DNA from: CAZCAQ01 sp964540135
GTDB lineage: Bacteria > Patescibacteriota > WWE3 > UBA101185 > UBA10185
DNA: 64,000 nt
Assembly (NCBI GenBank): GCA_964540135.1
Contig: CAZILK010000002.1
Location: forward strand, 1-64,000
Direction of reading: 5' to 3'
How positions within the stretch are numbered: position 1 is the stretch's first letter; the number at the start of each line of letters is the position of its first letter. A program made the position numbers and the translations under genes. This document shows, piece by piece, positions 51,004 through 58,280 of the stretch. Below the pieces are notes generated by a model, which searched no databases, was not told the origin of the DNA, and saw only the letters and a list, made by a program, of their open reading frames with translations.

Positions 51004-51020
51004 ATTTATCTTCTATAAAA

Positions 51021-51095
51021 GCCTGGGTAGTTCAGTGGTAGAACGCCTCCATGGTAAGGAGGAGGTCGAGGGTTCAATTCCCTCCTCAGGCTCCA
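51021..51095 (+). tRNA. tRNA-Thr (anticodon GGT)
   Basis: 75 nt with encoded CCA. Acceptor GCCTGGG pairs with CTCAGGC through one G-U pair, and the anticodon loop is ATGGTAA (GGT, reading ACC/ACU). Last of the Thr-Tyr-Thr cluster. Confidence 0.97.
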
Positions 51096-51194
51096 CTCAT
51101 TAAATAAAATAGCGAAGCATAACAAGCAGCATTTGACATAAAGTATACGCGGTGGTATAAGAACTATAGGTCCAATTTATGCGCAGGAAAGCTT

Positions 51195-52091
51195 ATGGAT
51201 AATTTTGGAAAATTTCTAACAATAACAACCTTTGGCTTCACTATAGCCGCTTGTGGGGTACGGCCTGAAACTCAGGAAACGAACACACAGCCAGACACTG
51301 AACTCCCAGAAGAACAACCCCCAACAGCAGCTCCAGCAAATCAAGCTGGCACTAATAGCGATGCTCTAACTGCCGCAACATTACCAGATATCATGAGGTA
51401 TTCAGGTCTATCAGATAAACCATATACTCGCGATGTTATACTCAATAGAATGAACGGTATCCCCACAATTATCGAAATAGCCGGCATAGACCCTAATATT
51501 TATATTGAGCGTACAACAATTGCACGAGTTTTAGATTTGTGTGACGAATTAGAAGGTATACCGCTGTTTGACGATGAAAGTCAGGACTACATTGAAGGCG
51601 AGGTTCTTCGACTAACTAGCAGAGAAGGTCTGCCTGTTACGCTAACTTTGTTTAATGAGGATGCTGTAAGAGAGGGTATGGCAGGAGACAGTGAAGCGAC
51701 AGAATCTGGTAGCTTTGCATTACTTCAGGATGTTCCAATGCCTGTGAGATTCGAAGAATACGCCAATGGGACACAAATTATAATCCCTGTAGGAGCAGGT
51801 ATTACTGTCACCGCGTATAATGGAGAGATAGCATCAAATCTTTTTAAAGCCAGGCTTGCTACACAAACCGGCGATATAACTCGTGATGTAAATTTAACCA
51901 ACTTAATTGCTGAAAGCCTCGGTGTTGCGTACGCTATTGCCGCACAAGGTGAAAGCTACGAAAGCTACTTGATGTGGTTAAGAATAAGTTCTGCTGATGA
52001 TTACGGACGACTTGCTGACGGAAGACCTCTAGTGGTATCACCAAACACATACGCAAAGCTTAGCTTACCCGCGATACTAACTTACCAGTAA
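51195..52091 (+). CDS. lipoprotein of unknown function
   Basis: 298 aa. A short signal peptide ends in a lipobox (TIAAC, Cys20), followed by a Thr/Pro/Glu-rich spacer (about 25-60) and a folded domain without a recognisable motif. It implies a working lipoprotein pathway and so supports the LspA-like gene at 9.3 kb. AGGAAAG about 4 nt upstream of the ATG is a usable binding site. It lies between two tRNA loci. Confidence 0.78.
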   Translation: MDNFGKFLTITTFGFTIAACGVRPETQETNTQPDTELPEEQPPTAAPANQAGTNSDALTAATLPDIMRYSGLSDKPYTRDVILNRMNGIPTIIEIAGIDPNIYIERTTIARVLDLCDELEGIPLFDDESQDYIEGEVLRLTSREGLPVTLTLFNEDAVREGMAGDSEATESGSFALLQDVPMPVRFEEYANGTQIIIPVGAGITVTAYNGEIASNLFKARLATQTGDITRDVNLTNLIAESLGVAYAIAAQGESYESYLMWLRISSADDYGRLADGRPLVVSPNTYAKLSLPAILTYQ

Positions 52092-52162
52092 GTACTATCT
52101 GCAAAACAGAATTGCTTGTATTCCAAAACAATCATATAATCATTAAGTCTTTCGCGAGTAAA

Positions 52163-52236
52163 AGGGGCGTGGTGAAGAGGTATCACAGAGGTCTCCAAAA
52201 CCTTTATCGGGGGTTCGATTCCCTCCGCCCCTGCCA
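52163..52236 (+). tRNA. tRNA-Trp (anticodon CCA)
   Basis: 74 nt with encoded 3' CCA. Acceptor AGGGGCG pairs with CGCCCCT, and the anticodon loop is CTCCAAA (CCA). It reads UGG only, in keeping with UGA serving as a stop. Its 3' end lies 2 bases from the broken antitoxin gene on the other strand. Confidence 0.95.
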
Positions 52237-52237
52237 A

Positions 52238-52444
52238 TCAATCTTCTTTATATATGGAGGACATCTCCTCTTTTACTCTATCTGATAGGTATACTTTTAT
52301 CAACGATTGATAAGGAACATCTTGAGAGTTTGCGAGTGTTTTAATTCGCGCCAAAAGATGCTTTGGAAGACGAAGAGAAATGGATTAGGTGCTAAGCTTT
52401 AGATTAGGAAAAACTACTCTTTCAGCTTTAGAAGACGCTACAAT
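52238..52444 (-). pseudogene. remnant of a CopG/BrnA-like antitoxin gene
   Basis: Read on the minus strand, the frame gives KAERVVFPNLKLST, then an in-frame TAA, then SISLRLPKHLLARIKTLAN and VPYQSLIKVYLSDRV before the natural TGA at 52238-52240. This matches the ribbon-helix-helix antitoxins whose hallmark is FPNLKPSTKxISLRLP. Relative to that pattern a Lys codon (AAA) has become TAA, and the N-terminal 15-20 residues are gone, cut off by another stop inside the end of the neighbouring gene. No toxin partner is adjacent. It is either a dead remnant or an internally re-initiated fragment. Confidence 0.7.
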
Positions 52445-53094
52445 TTACCTTTTTCAAACTTAAAATCAAAAAGGTTTGGCAGGTTCTTTCCTGTTATACC
52501 CTGCAACCTAGCAGCCTTCTCGGCCGGACTCAACAAGGGATACCAGAGCTTGTCCGTTACTAATTGGGAACCCATCAGCGCATATGCCGGTGTTATGATT
52601 AACTGAAATGCATTAAAAGCATCGATGCGAGGATCACCGGTTGGATTTTCAGGCATGAAATATAAACTTCCCATTGTTATAAGACCTGAGACAGCTCCTG
52701 ATGTTACTACTTGTGCCACCTGCGTTCTTCTGCCCTCTTGTCTCGCATTCGGATCTATGGCTCTAATTAAGTGCTCTCTTTCATGCCTCCAGACAGTATG
52801 AACATTTTGTCTAATGGCTGCTTCAACTATTTCTGGATGGGCGTGATCTAGCACTCTTGCAATGCCAACCATACTATCAATATTCAAAAACAATGCGGGC
52901 GATGTTACTTCTGGGTATGTTGCCCCTATTAAATCTCGTACCTTTAGGACATCAGCCAATTTCATGGCAGGAGCGCTAACCGGTCCAAGTGCTCGCCAAA
53001 ACTTACTATCAACACTTTTACGCCTCATATCACTCGAAACATGTGCGATTAGTAGCTTGCTATCGGTAAAAAATAACACTCTCTCTCTCTGCAA
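52438..53094 (-). CDS. membrane protein with HEREH motif; second half of a frameshifted gene
   Basis: 218 aa, open from a TTG with no spacing to the preceding AGGAGG, so this is a poor independent start. It contains HEREHLI (an HExxH-type zinc-protease motif) about 110 residues in, then two hydrophobic segments (VTSGAVSGLITMGSLYF and FQLIITPAYALMG). The ORF is in the +1 frame relative to the one ending at 53060, and the two overlap across an (AG)6 tract. Adding one AG unit, or removing one T of the adjacent T6 run, would fuse them into a single protein of about 280 aa. A membrane metallopeptidase is possible but unproven. Confidence 0.6.
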   Translation of the reverse strand: MQRERVLFFTDSKLLIAHVSSDMRRKSVDSKFWRALGPVSAPAMKLADVLKVRDLIGATYPEVTSPALFLNIDSMVGIARVLDHAHPEIVEAAIRQNVHTVWRHEREHLIRAIDPNARQEGRRTQVAQVVTSGAVSGLITMGSLYFMPENPTGDPRIDAFNAFQLIITPAYALMGSQLVTDKLWYPLLSPAEKAARLQGITGKNLPNLFDFKFEKGKL

Positions 53095-53269
53095 CCTCCT
53101 CAGCCCGACTCATATCAAGATCCTTTCTACTGCGCACCTCTTCTAAAAAGTCCTTGCGGAGCTTATTAGTGTCAGCTGAAACAGTCACTACGCCATCTCT
53201 GTAGGAAGCGACCTCACTTAGTTCTCCGGGACTCGGTCTGAATAGTTGTTCTACATTTGTTTCACTCAT
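53060..53269 (-). CDS. N-terminal half of the same frameshifted gene
   Basis: 69 aa from the ATG at 53269, preceded by CAGGAAAT; a longer in-frame start has no support. Soluble and charged (MSETNVEQLFRPSPGEL ... AEEVAERE) and ending shortly after the (AG)6 tract, in FYR and a stop. It carries the only good translation start for the region and joins smoothly to the downstream ORF if the frame is corrected. Confidence 0.55.
   Translation of the reverse strand: MSETNVEQLFRPSPGELSEVASYRDGVVTVSADTNKLRKDFLEEVRSRKDLDMSRAEEVAERESVIFYR
53079..53090. repeat. (AG)6 dinucleotide tract in the overlap of two reading frames
   Basis: Six AG units on the minus strand, followed four bases later by TTATTTTTTA with a T6 run. 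The tract lies inside the coding overlap described in the two neighbouring entries, where change by one unit switches the reading frame. Such tracts are typical of slipped-strand phase variation. Confidence 0.75.
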
Positions 53270-53406
53270 ATTTCCTGCTTCTTCGTATAATTTATCACAA
53301 ATCAACATAAACGAAGAACTGACTGGGATTAATGGGCTTGTTGGATTCTGCAGAGATCAAGTGCGCCTAGCTACCCGAGAATCTCGTATCTTTGTTACCA
53401 GACAAC

Positions 53407-54171
53407 CTAATCAAACCTTGAATTTTCAAGCATGTACAAATAGGTTACGCTCTTACTTGTCAGTTCGTGATCCAAATCAAGCTTTAGTTTTTTCGCAATA
53501 GCCTTGAGTTTCGGGACTATGATATCGCTGTCCTTATCTGTCATCATTTCTAGCTCAACCCCAGTTTTAAAATCTTTAATATCATCAATGACTACTTTGC
53601 ATTCACCGTATTTATATACTAATCGATCTTTATCAAGAGTAGTCATCTCTCTAAGGTTCATGAGGTTAAGTAGCCTTAAAGCACTCTCATAATCTGGAAT
53701 ATCTATCTCCTGTTCAATACAAGTATCATGTTTATATGGTGTTACTAACCTTTTTATCTCCAAAGTTGTTGTCATCTTCCCTGTATAACCATTGTCTTGT
53801 TCTCTAATTCTTAACCCAAAACCAACACCGTTATCAAACCATTCATCTTTCTGATCTATATTTTTTATACTACTTGGGACAAACCAATGATCTATTACAT
53901 GACCGTGGTAAATAACATGCGCACCAAGTTGTAATAATATTGCCTCCACCTGTAGACGGTTTGGTGTTAAAAAGCGTAATTCAACCTCATTCAGCGGTGT
54001 TCTCGCCTCTTTTTGTGATAAAAAGGTATTAATGTCTGATTCCCTAATTCTTACTACCCTACCAACCTTGGTAGCCTTCAGTTTGCCCTGTGCAATATAG
54101 GTTCTAACTGTTTGCCAGTGAATCTTCAAATAAGCTGCAGTGTCTTTAATTGTTAATAGCCTATCACTCAT
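53407..54171 (-). CDS. HTH domain fused to a CYTH domain
   Basis: 254 aa. Residues 4-52 are an excisionase-type helix-turn-helix (TIKDTAAYLKIHWQTVRTYIAQGKL, here quoted in part), a DNA-binding fold. Residues 60-254 match the CYTH triphosphate-tunnel family: the N-terminal signature is E62-x-E64-x-R66 (Lys replaced by Arg), followed by GFGLRIRE, LEIKR, EQEIDIPDYESAL and GVELEM. CYTH proteins bind triphosphorylated ligands (ThTP, ATP, polyphosphate). Joined to HTH, the domain may act as a ligand sensor. TATAAT lies 7 nt before the ATG and is flanked by the inverted repeat GCCTATCAC/GTGATAGGC. Confidence 0.8.
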   Translation of the reverse strand: MSDRLLTIKDTAAYLKIHWQTVRTYIAQGKLKATKVGRVVRIRESDINTFLSQKEARTPLNEVELRFLTPNRLQVEAILLQLGAHVIYHGHVIDHWFVPSSIKNIDQKDEWFDNGVGFGLRIREQDNGYTGKMTTTLEIKRLVTPYKHDTCIEQEIDIPDYESALRLLNLMNLREMTTLDKDRLVYKYGECKVVIDDIKDFKTGVELEMMTDKDSDIIVPKLKAIAKKLKLDLDHELTSKSVTYLYMLENSRFD

Positions 54172-54211
54172 GCTAACGATTATATCATATTCATTATTTT
54201 AGGTGATAGGC
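54159..54211 (-). promoter_or_regulatory. inverted repeat flanking the HTH-CYTH promoter
   Basis: GCCTATCAC (54159-54167, inside codons 2-4) and GTGATAGGC (54203-54211) are perfect 9-bp inverted copies, 35 bp apart, either side of the -10 box TATAAT (54179-54184). Since the transcript appears to start at the ATG, the outer arm is not transcribed, so the pair acts in DNA rather than RNA. Probable autoregulatory operator. Confidence 0.6.
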
Positions 54212-54297
54212 GCAAGTTAGCCAATCTGTTGCATATGTCAAATTACCATGACACTTGACACATACCTCACAGGGAGAATATTATCCGATTACTTACT

Positions 54298-55569
54298 ATG
54301 ATTGACACTAGATTACTGGAGCATATTATACTTAACCCGCATTGCAAAATTGCGGATATCCAAAAGGAACTGGGCTATAACAGAACTACTCTACTTTACA
54401 AGCTGGAAAGGCTTATAAAAGAAAGGGTAATTAAAAAGGCATTTGAAGGCAAAGTAGCTGTATACCTGCCTTCTGAAAAATCAGCAATTGAGAGCTATTT
54501 CAACTCACAAATAGACGAAACAAAGAACATACAACACCAACTACTCACTAAGTTTAAGGTAAAAAAAGGTAAAGTTGCCAAAACAAAGCCAAAGCTTGTG
54601 TTTGTTAACTACTACGACCTGCTACCTGCCTTTAAGGAAGAGCTCAACACTGCCTATGAAATAACCGACTATTCAAATAAAGAATTATTTCTCTCGCAAG
54701 AAGAATTTGCATATCGCGCGCAAGATGCTGACGTTATAGTTAATAACTGGGCATGTGATGTTGGCAAATCACTTATCAAACAGCTGCCAAAACTAAAATA
54801 TATGCATGTTTCAACACACATGTATCGTTACGTTGACCTAAAAGCACTAGACGAAAACAAGATTCATTTTTCATATCTTCAAGCACCTGATTACAGGGTT
54901 CACGCTCTCTCAGAGTTTGCAATTGCACAAACCTTTGCCCTACTTAGAAAAGTTGCTGTTGCATCTTCCCAATTAAGATCTGGAGTTATGGAATTCAAAC
55001 AATTCACTGGCGATGAACTAAGAGGAAAGGTTGTTGGAATTATTGGTACCGACGCTGTGAGTAAAGAGCTCTTTTATTCTCTTAAAAATTTAGGGACTGA
55101 GGTATATGTTCACAACGAGAACGCAGCTGCCAATCCGCATGACTGGGGTTTGTCTAAATTCACACCACTTAAAATGTTGGTTGAGCAGTCTGACATACTT
55201 TATCTTGTAAACAGTGAGGACACTCCGCCTAAAGTTTGCGAAAGGCTTGATGCGAGTTTACTAAACTTCATCAAAAAGCCTACATACCTAATAAGTATTA
55301 CAAAACACAAATATATCGACACCAAGCTTATCAAAAAATTCATCTATAACGGCAAAATTAAAGGACTGGCCTTAGATTATTTCGAAGATATGAATAAAAT
55401 CAAAGAGCTTAAAGACTCTGAAATTAGTACCATCACCTACCTCCCCAATGTTTTAATAACACCAGACATAGCTTGGAGCACCAAGACATCGATTGAAAAT
55501 ATGAACATTGCAACGAACAAATACCTAATGGCATACGCAAAAGGAGATCATAGCTATTTGCTACTTTAA
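54298..55569 (+). CDS. HTH regulator fused to an inactive D-2-hydroxyacid dehydrogenase
   Basis: 423 aa. Residues about 1-60 form a winged HTH (IADIQKELGYNRTTLLYKL). Residues about 98-423 are a D-2-hydroxyacid dehydrogenase fold closely related to the next gene, but key sites are lost: the NAD loop reads GIIGTD (247-252) instead of GxGxxG, the substrate Arg is K336 (ISITK), and the catalytic His is D390 (TPDIAW). It is probably a regulator using the old enzyme as a ligand-sensing domain. TTGACA and TATTAT upstream place transcription start about 7 nt before the ATG. The active paralogue follows after 4 bases. Confidence 0.8.
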   Translation: MIDTRLLEHIILNPHCKIADIQKELGYNRTTLLYKLERLIKERVIKKAFEGKVAVYLPSEKSAIESYFNSQIDETKNIQHQLLTKFKVKKGKVAKTKPKLVFVNYYDLLPAFKEELNTAYEITDYSNKELFLSQEEFAYRAQDADVIVNNWACDVGKSLIKQLPKLKYMHVSTHMYRYVDLKALDENKIHFSYLQAPDYRVHALSEFAIAQTFALLRKVAVASSQLRSGVMEFKQFTGDELRGKVVGIIGTDAVSKELFYSLKNLGTEVYVHNENAAANPHDWGLSKFTPLKMLVEQSDILYLVNSEDTPPKVCERLDASLLNFIKKPTYLISITKHKYIDTKLIKKFIYNGKIKGLALDYFEDMNKIKELKDSEISTITYLPNVLITPDIAWSTKTSIENMNIATNKYLMAYAKGDHSYLLL

Positions 55570-55573
55570 TACA

Positions 55574-56545
55574 ATGAAATTTGTTGCATTAGATTTAGGC
55601 TATATCCATTTTGAACACCTAAGTAAAATTGGGGATATCGAGGGAATAACTGATTTTAAATACTTCCCTATCCCACCAATTGATGAGGCTGAAATCATCG
55701 CCAGAATTGGAGATGCTGAGCTTGTAACTGGGAGGGTTTATTGCAAAATTAACAAACATGTTATCGAGAATGCCACAAACCTCAAAGCAGTATTTACACA
55801 ATCAGTGGGTTTTGATCACATAGACACTGACTTTGCAAAGTCTAAAGGTATTAAAGTCTACAATTGCCCCGGATATAACTCAAATTCGGTTGCAGAGTTC
55901 GCGTTTAGCCTAGTTTTAAGTCTTTTTAGAAAAATCCCAGCTGCTCAAGAACACGTTAGAGCCGGCGGTGTTGAATACAGACTATTTGAAGGTACGGATC
56001 TCAGAAATAAAACAATTGGAATTATTGGAGCCGGCAATGTGGGCAGTAAAATTGTTTCAATTGCCAAAGGGTTTGGCATGAAGCCTCTTGTCGCTACAAA
56101 AAACCCATCTAACAAAAGAGCGCAGGCTATAGGAATAGAAGGCTTCACAGATTTAGACAAATTGTTAAGAAACTCTGATGTAATTGTGGTTGCAGTTACC
56201 CTAACCCCTGAAACCAAGGGACTGCTGGGGAAAAAAGAACTTGGATTAATACCACAAACTAGTTTTCTGATCAATATATCAAGACAAACAGTTATAGATG
56301 AGAACGAGCTCGCTAAACGAATAGTGGAAAGAAAAATTGCAGGCGCTGCATTAGATTTATTGCTAAAAGACCCTTTTAAAATTGACGAACATTCGCTCCT
56401 GATTCAAGAAATGGTTAATATGCCAAATGTCATAATAACTCCACATATTGCAGCTGAAACAAAAGAAGCGAACTACAACCTAGGTGTTATAACGCTTGAA
56501 AACATTACAAACTTCTTAAGAGGAGTTGACCAAAACTTAGTATAA
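55574..56545 (+). CDS. D-isomer-specific 2-hydroxyacid dehydrogenase
   Basis: 323 aa. Complete NAD-dependent enzyme with the dinucleotide loop GAGNVG (152-157), substrate Arg R237 (INISRQTVIDENEL) and catalytic His H291 (TPHIAAET). The third residue of the catalytic trio, usually Glu in EP, is D266 (KDP). The family includes glycerate, lactate and phosphoglycerate dehydrogenases; the substrate cannot be read. It is co-transcribed with the HTH-fused paralogue upstream, and its stop touches the convergent TrmB gene. Confidence 0.88.
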   Translation: MKFVALDLGYIHFEHLSKIGDIEGITDFKYFPIPPIDEAEIIARIGDAELVTGRVYCKINKHVIENATNLKAVFTQSVGFDHIDTDFAKSKGIKVYNCPGYNSNSVAEFAFSLVLSLFRKIPAAQEHVRAGGVEYRLFEGTDLRNKTIGIIGAGNVGSKIVSIAKGFGMKPLVATKNPSNKRAQAIGIEGFTDLDKLLRNSDVIVVAVTLTPETKGLLGKKELGLIPQTSFLINISRQTVIDENELAKRIVERKIAGAALDLLLKDPFKIDEHSLLIQEMVNMPNVIITPHIAAETKEANYNLGVITLENITNFLRGVDQNLV

Positions 56546-57358
56546 TTAGACTAGCACTGCTTCTCCCCTATTGTTTAAGACTTTAAACTTCTTTGCATTC
56601 TTCCACATGAACTCAAACACCTGCTTTTGCATCTCTGTAAGTTCTTTATTATAAATCTCAACACAAAAGATATCAGCATCTTGATAACGGTAAAGAGCGT
56701 AAACATCGTTATAAATGAGAATTTCAAAGTTAATCTTCATTTGTTTTGCAGGAATATGTCTTATGCTCCAGTATTTCTCAACCATCTCGTGTGTAGAAGT
56801 CCAAGCTGCAATCTTGACAACATTTGTCAGTGTTCTTATCTTTATCTTGTTCTCAACAAACCTATACCGCATGTCTTCGGCATACGCTTTATCTAAAAAA
56901 GCACTCATGTCTGAGACCTCAAGTGTAAGTAGTTCTCCTTTAGCTTTTAAAGAATTCCAAGTTACTTGCTTTAGACCCTCAACACCATGGTAATAAAGTA
57001 CTTTTGAGTTCTTTTGTTCAGTGTTTGGCAGTAGTGCTAACTGCTCCTCAAGTGAATCTATATTGTTCTTAAATAACCTGGCTTCAAACTCCTTTTGGGC
57101 AACTAAGGCTTCGAGTTGTACTTTGCCAGCAGCTTCAAATCGCTGACCCCTTGAATCAAGGATTGAATTAACTAGACCTATCTTAAGCAAACTGTCCAAC
57201 ATTCGGTACACTCTAGTTCTTGGGATCTCCAGCTTGCGACTTATCTCAAGGGCTGTATAGCTTGTATTTCTCCTTAATAACAGGTATAAAGAGGCTTCGT
57301 CTTGTTTAAGACCAAGAGGCAATAACAACGGTAATAAACTGTCTGTTTTATCGGACAT
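56546..57358 (-). CDS. TrmB-family transcriptional regulator
   Basis: 270 aa. An N-terminal winged HTH (TALEISRKLEIPRTRVYRMLDSLLKIGLV, quoted in part) with a coiled coil (about 85-115) and a C-terminal effector domain of TrmB type (VLYYHGVEGLKQVTWNSL). TrmB proteins often sense sugars or related metabolites and are frequent in archaea. Divergent from a DMT transporter with interleaved promoters, and convergent with the dehydrogenase, so it is a good candidate to control both. TACTAT 7 nt before the ATG gives a leaderless start. Confidence 0.85.
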   Translation of the reverse strand: MSDKTDSLLPLLLPLGLKQDEASLYLLLRRNTSYTALEISRKLEIPRTRVYRMLDSLLKIGLVNSILDSRGQRFEAAGKVQLEALVAQKEFEARLFKNNIDSLEEQLALLPNTEQKNSKVLYYHGVEGLKQVTWNSLKAKGELLTLEVSDMSAFLDKAYAEDMRYRFVENKIKIRTLTNVVKIAAWTSTHEMVEKYWSIRHIPAKQMKINFEILIYNDVYALYRYQDADIFCVEIYNKELTEMQKQVFEFMWKNAKKFKVLNNRGEAVLV

Positions 57359-57361
57359 CAG

Positions 57362-57395
57362 TTTGATAGTACATCAATTGCTACTTATAATGCAA
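57362..57395. promoter_or_regulatory. interleaved divergent promoters (TrmB and DMT transporter)
   Basis: Plus strand: TTTGAT (57362-57367), 18 bp, TATAAT (57386-57391), 7 nt, ATG. Minus strand: TTGCAT (57390-57395), 18 bp, TACTAT (57366-57371), 7 nt, ATG. Each -10 box overlaps the other promoter's -35 box, so the two genes compete for polymerase. Regulator binding here could act as a switch. Confidence 0.65.
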
Positions 57396-57398
57396 GAC

Positions 57399-58280
57399 AT
57401 GCACTATTCAAAAGGTGTTGTCTACATCTTAATATCAGCGGTCTTTTACGCCTCGTACGGCGTATGGTCTAGGCTGATGGGTTCATCTTTTGGTGAGTTT
57501 ACCCAAGCCTGGACACGAGGACTATTCCTACTGGTAGTTATTCTGATACTCAACAGTAAATTTAAGTTCTTAAAGAAGTTTGGTAAGAAAGATTTGCCTT
57601 GGTTTATGCTAATTGCACTTGCCGGAGGTATTAATCAAGCTCCTTATTACTTTGGGTTTCAACATCTGCAAATTGGTACTGCTACCCTACTCTTTTATGC
57701 CTCTCTTGTTGTTGGAGGATATGTTATGAGTAAGGTATTTCTACAAGAGAAAATTAACTCAACCAAGCTTTTTAGCCTTGGACTTTCAATTCTTGGCATG
57801 GTTTTAATTTACAAATTTTCACTCAGTACTGGGCAGCTTTTGGCAGCCGTTTTAACCTGTATCGCAGGGATTCTTGGAGCAGCAACTGTTGTACTTACAA
57901 AAAAACTTTCGGGAAATTATTCCGAGCTTCAAATTATGATTGGTTATTTTGCATTACAAGTAGTGATTAACCTCCCGCTTGCAGTTCTCAGTCACGAAGT
58001 AATGCCCTCTTTCTCAAATACAACAGCTTGGGTCGCACAAATCCTCTATGCATTTAGTATGCTTGCAGCCAACTATGCTGTGATCGAGGGTTTTAAACAT
58101 GTAGACGGAAGTATCGGCAGCTTAATCGGACTTGCTGAAATACTCTTTGGTGCTTTCTTTGGCTGGCTGTTGTTCTCAGAACTAATCTCAGCTTTTACTT
58201 TAATGGGTGGAATTATAATTATTGCTGCAGCAGCATATCCAAGTTTAAGAGCTAGAACTAAAGATGATCTTAACTACTAG
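57399..58280 (+). CDS. EamA/DMT-family transporter
   Basis: 293 aa from the ATG at 57399, chosen because TATAAT lies 7 nt upstream; the longer frame opening is promoter sequence. About ten membrane helices in two EamA repeats. It exports or imports a small metabolite. Divergence from a TrmB regulator and proximity to two dehydrogenase-like genes suggest a hydroxy- or amino-acid-related substrate, by inference only. The 3' end overlaps the convergent 58.3 kb gene by 11 bases. Confidence 0.86.
   Translation: MHYSKGVVYILISAVFYASYGVWSRLMGSSFGEFTQAWTRGLFLLVVILILNSKFKFLKKFGKKDLPWFMLIALAGGINQAPYYFGFQHLQIGTATLLFYASLVVGGYVMSKVFLQEKINSTKLFSLGLSILGMVLIYKFSLSTGQLLAAVLTCIAGILGAATVVLTKKLSGNYSELQIMIGYFALQVVINLPLAVLSHEVMPSFSNTTAWVAQILYAFSMLAANYAVIEGFKHVDGSIGSLIGLAEILFGAFFGWLLFSELISAFTLMGGIIIIAAAAYPSLRARTKDDLNY

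Noticed and set aside
50821..52236. Genomic island integrated at the tRNA cluster
   Set aside because: No integrase, no direct repeat of a tRNA 3' end and no composition shift was seen by eye, although the region after it is rich in accessory-like and broken genes.
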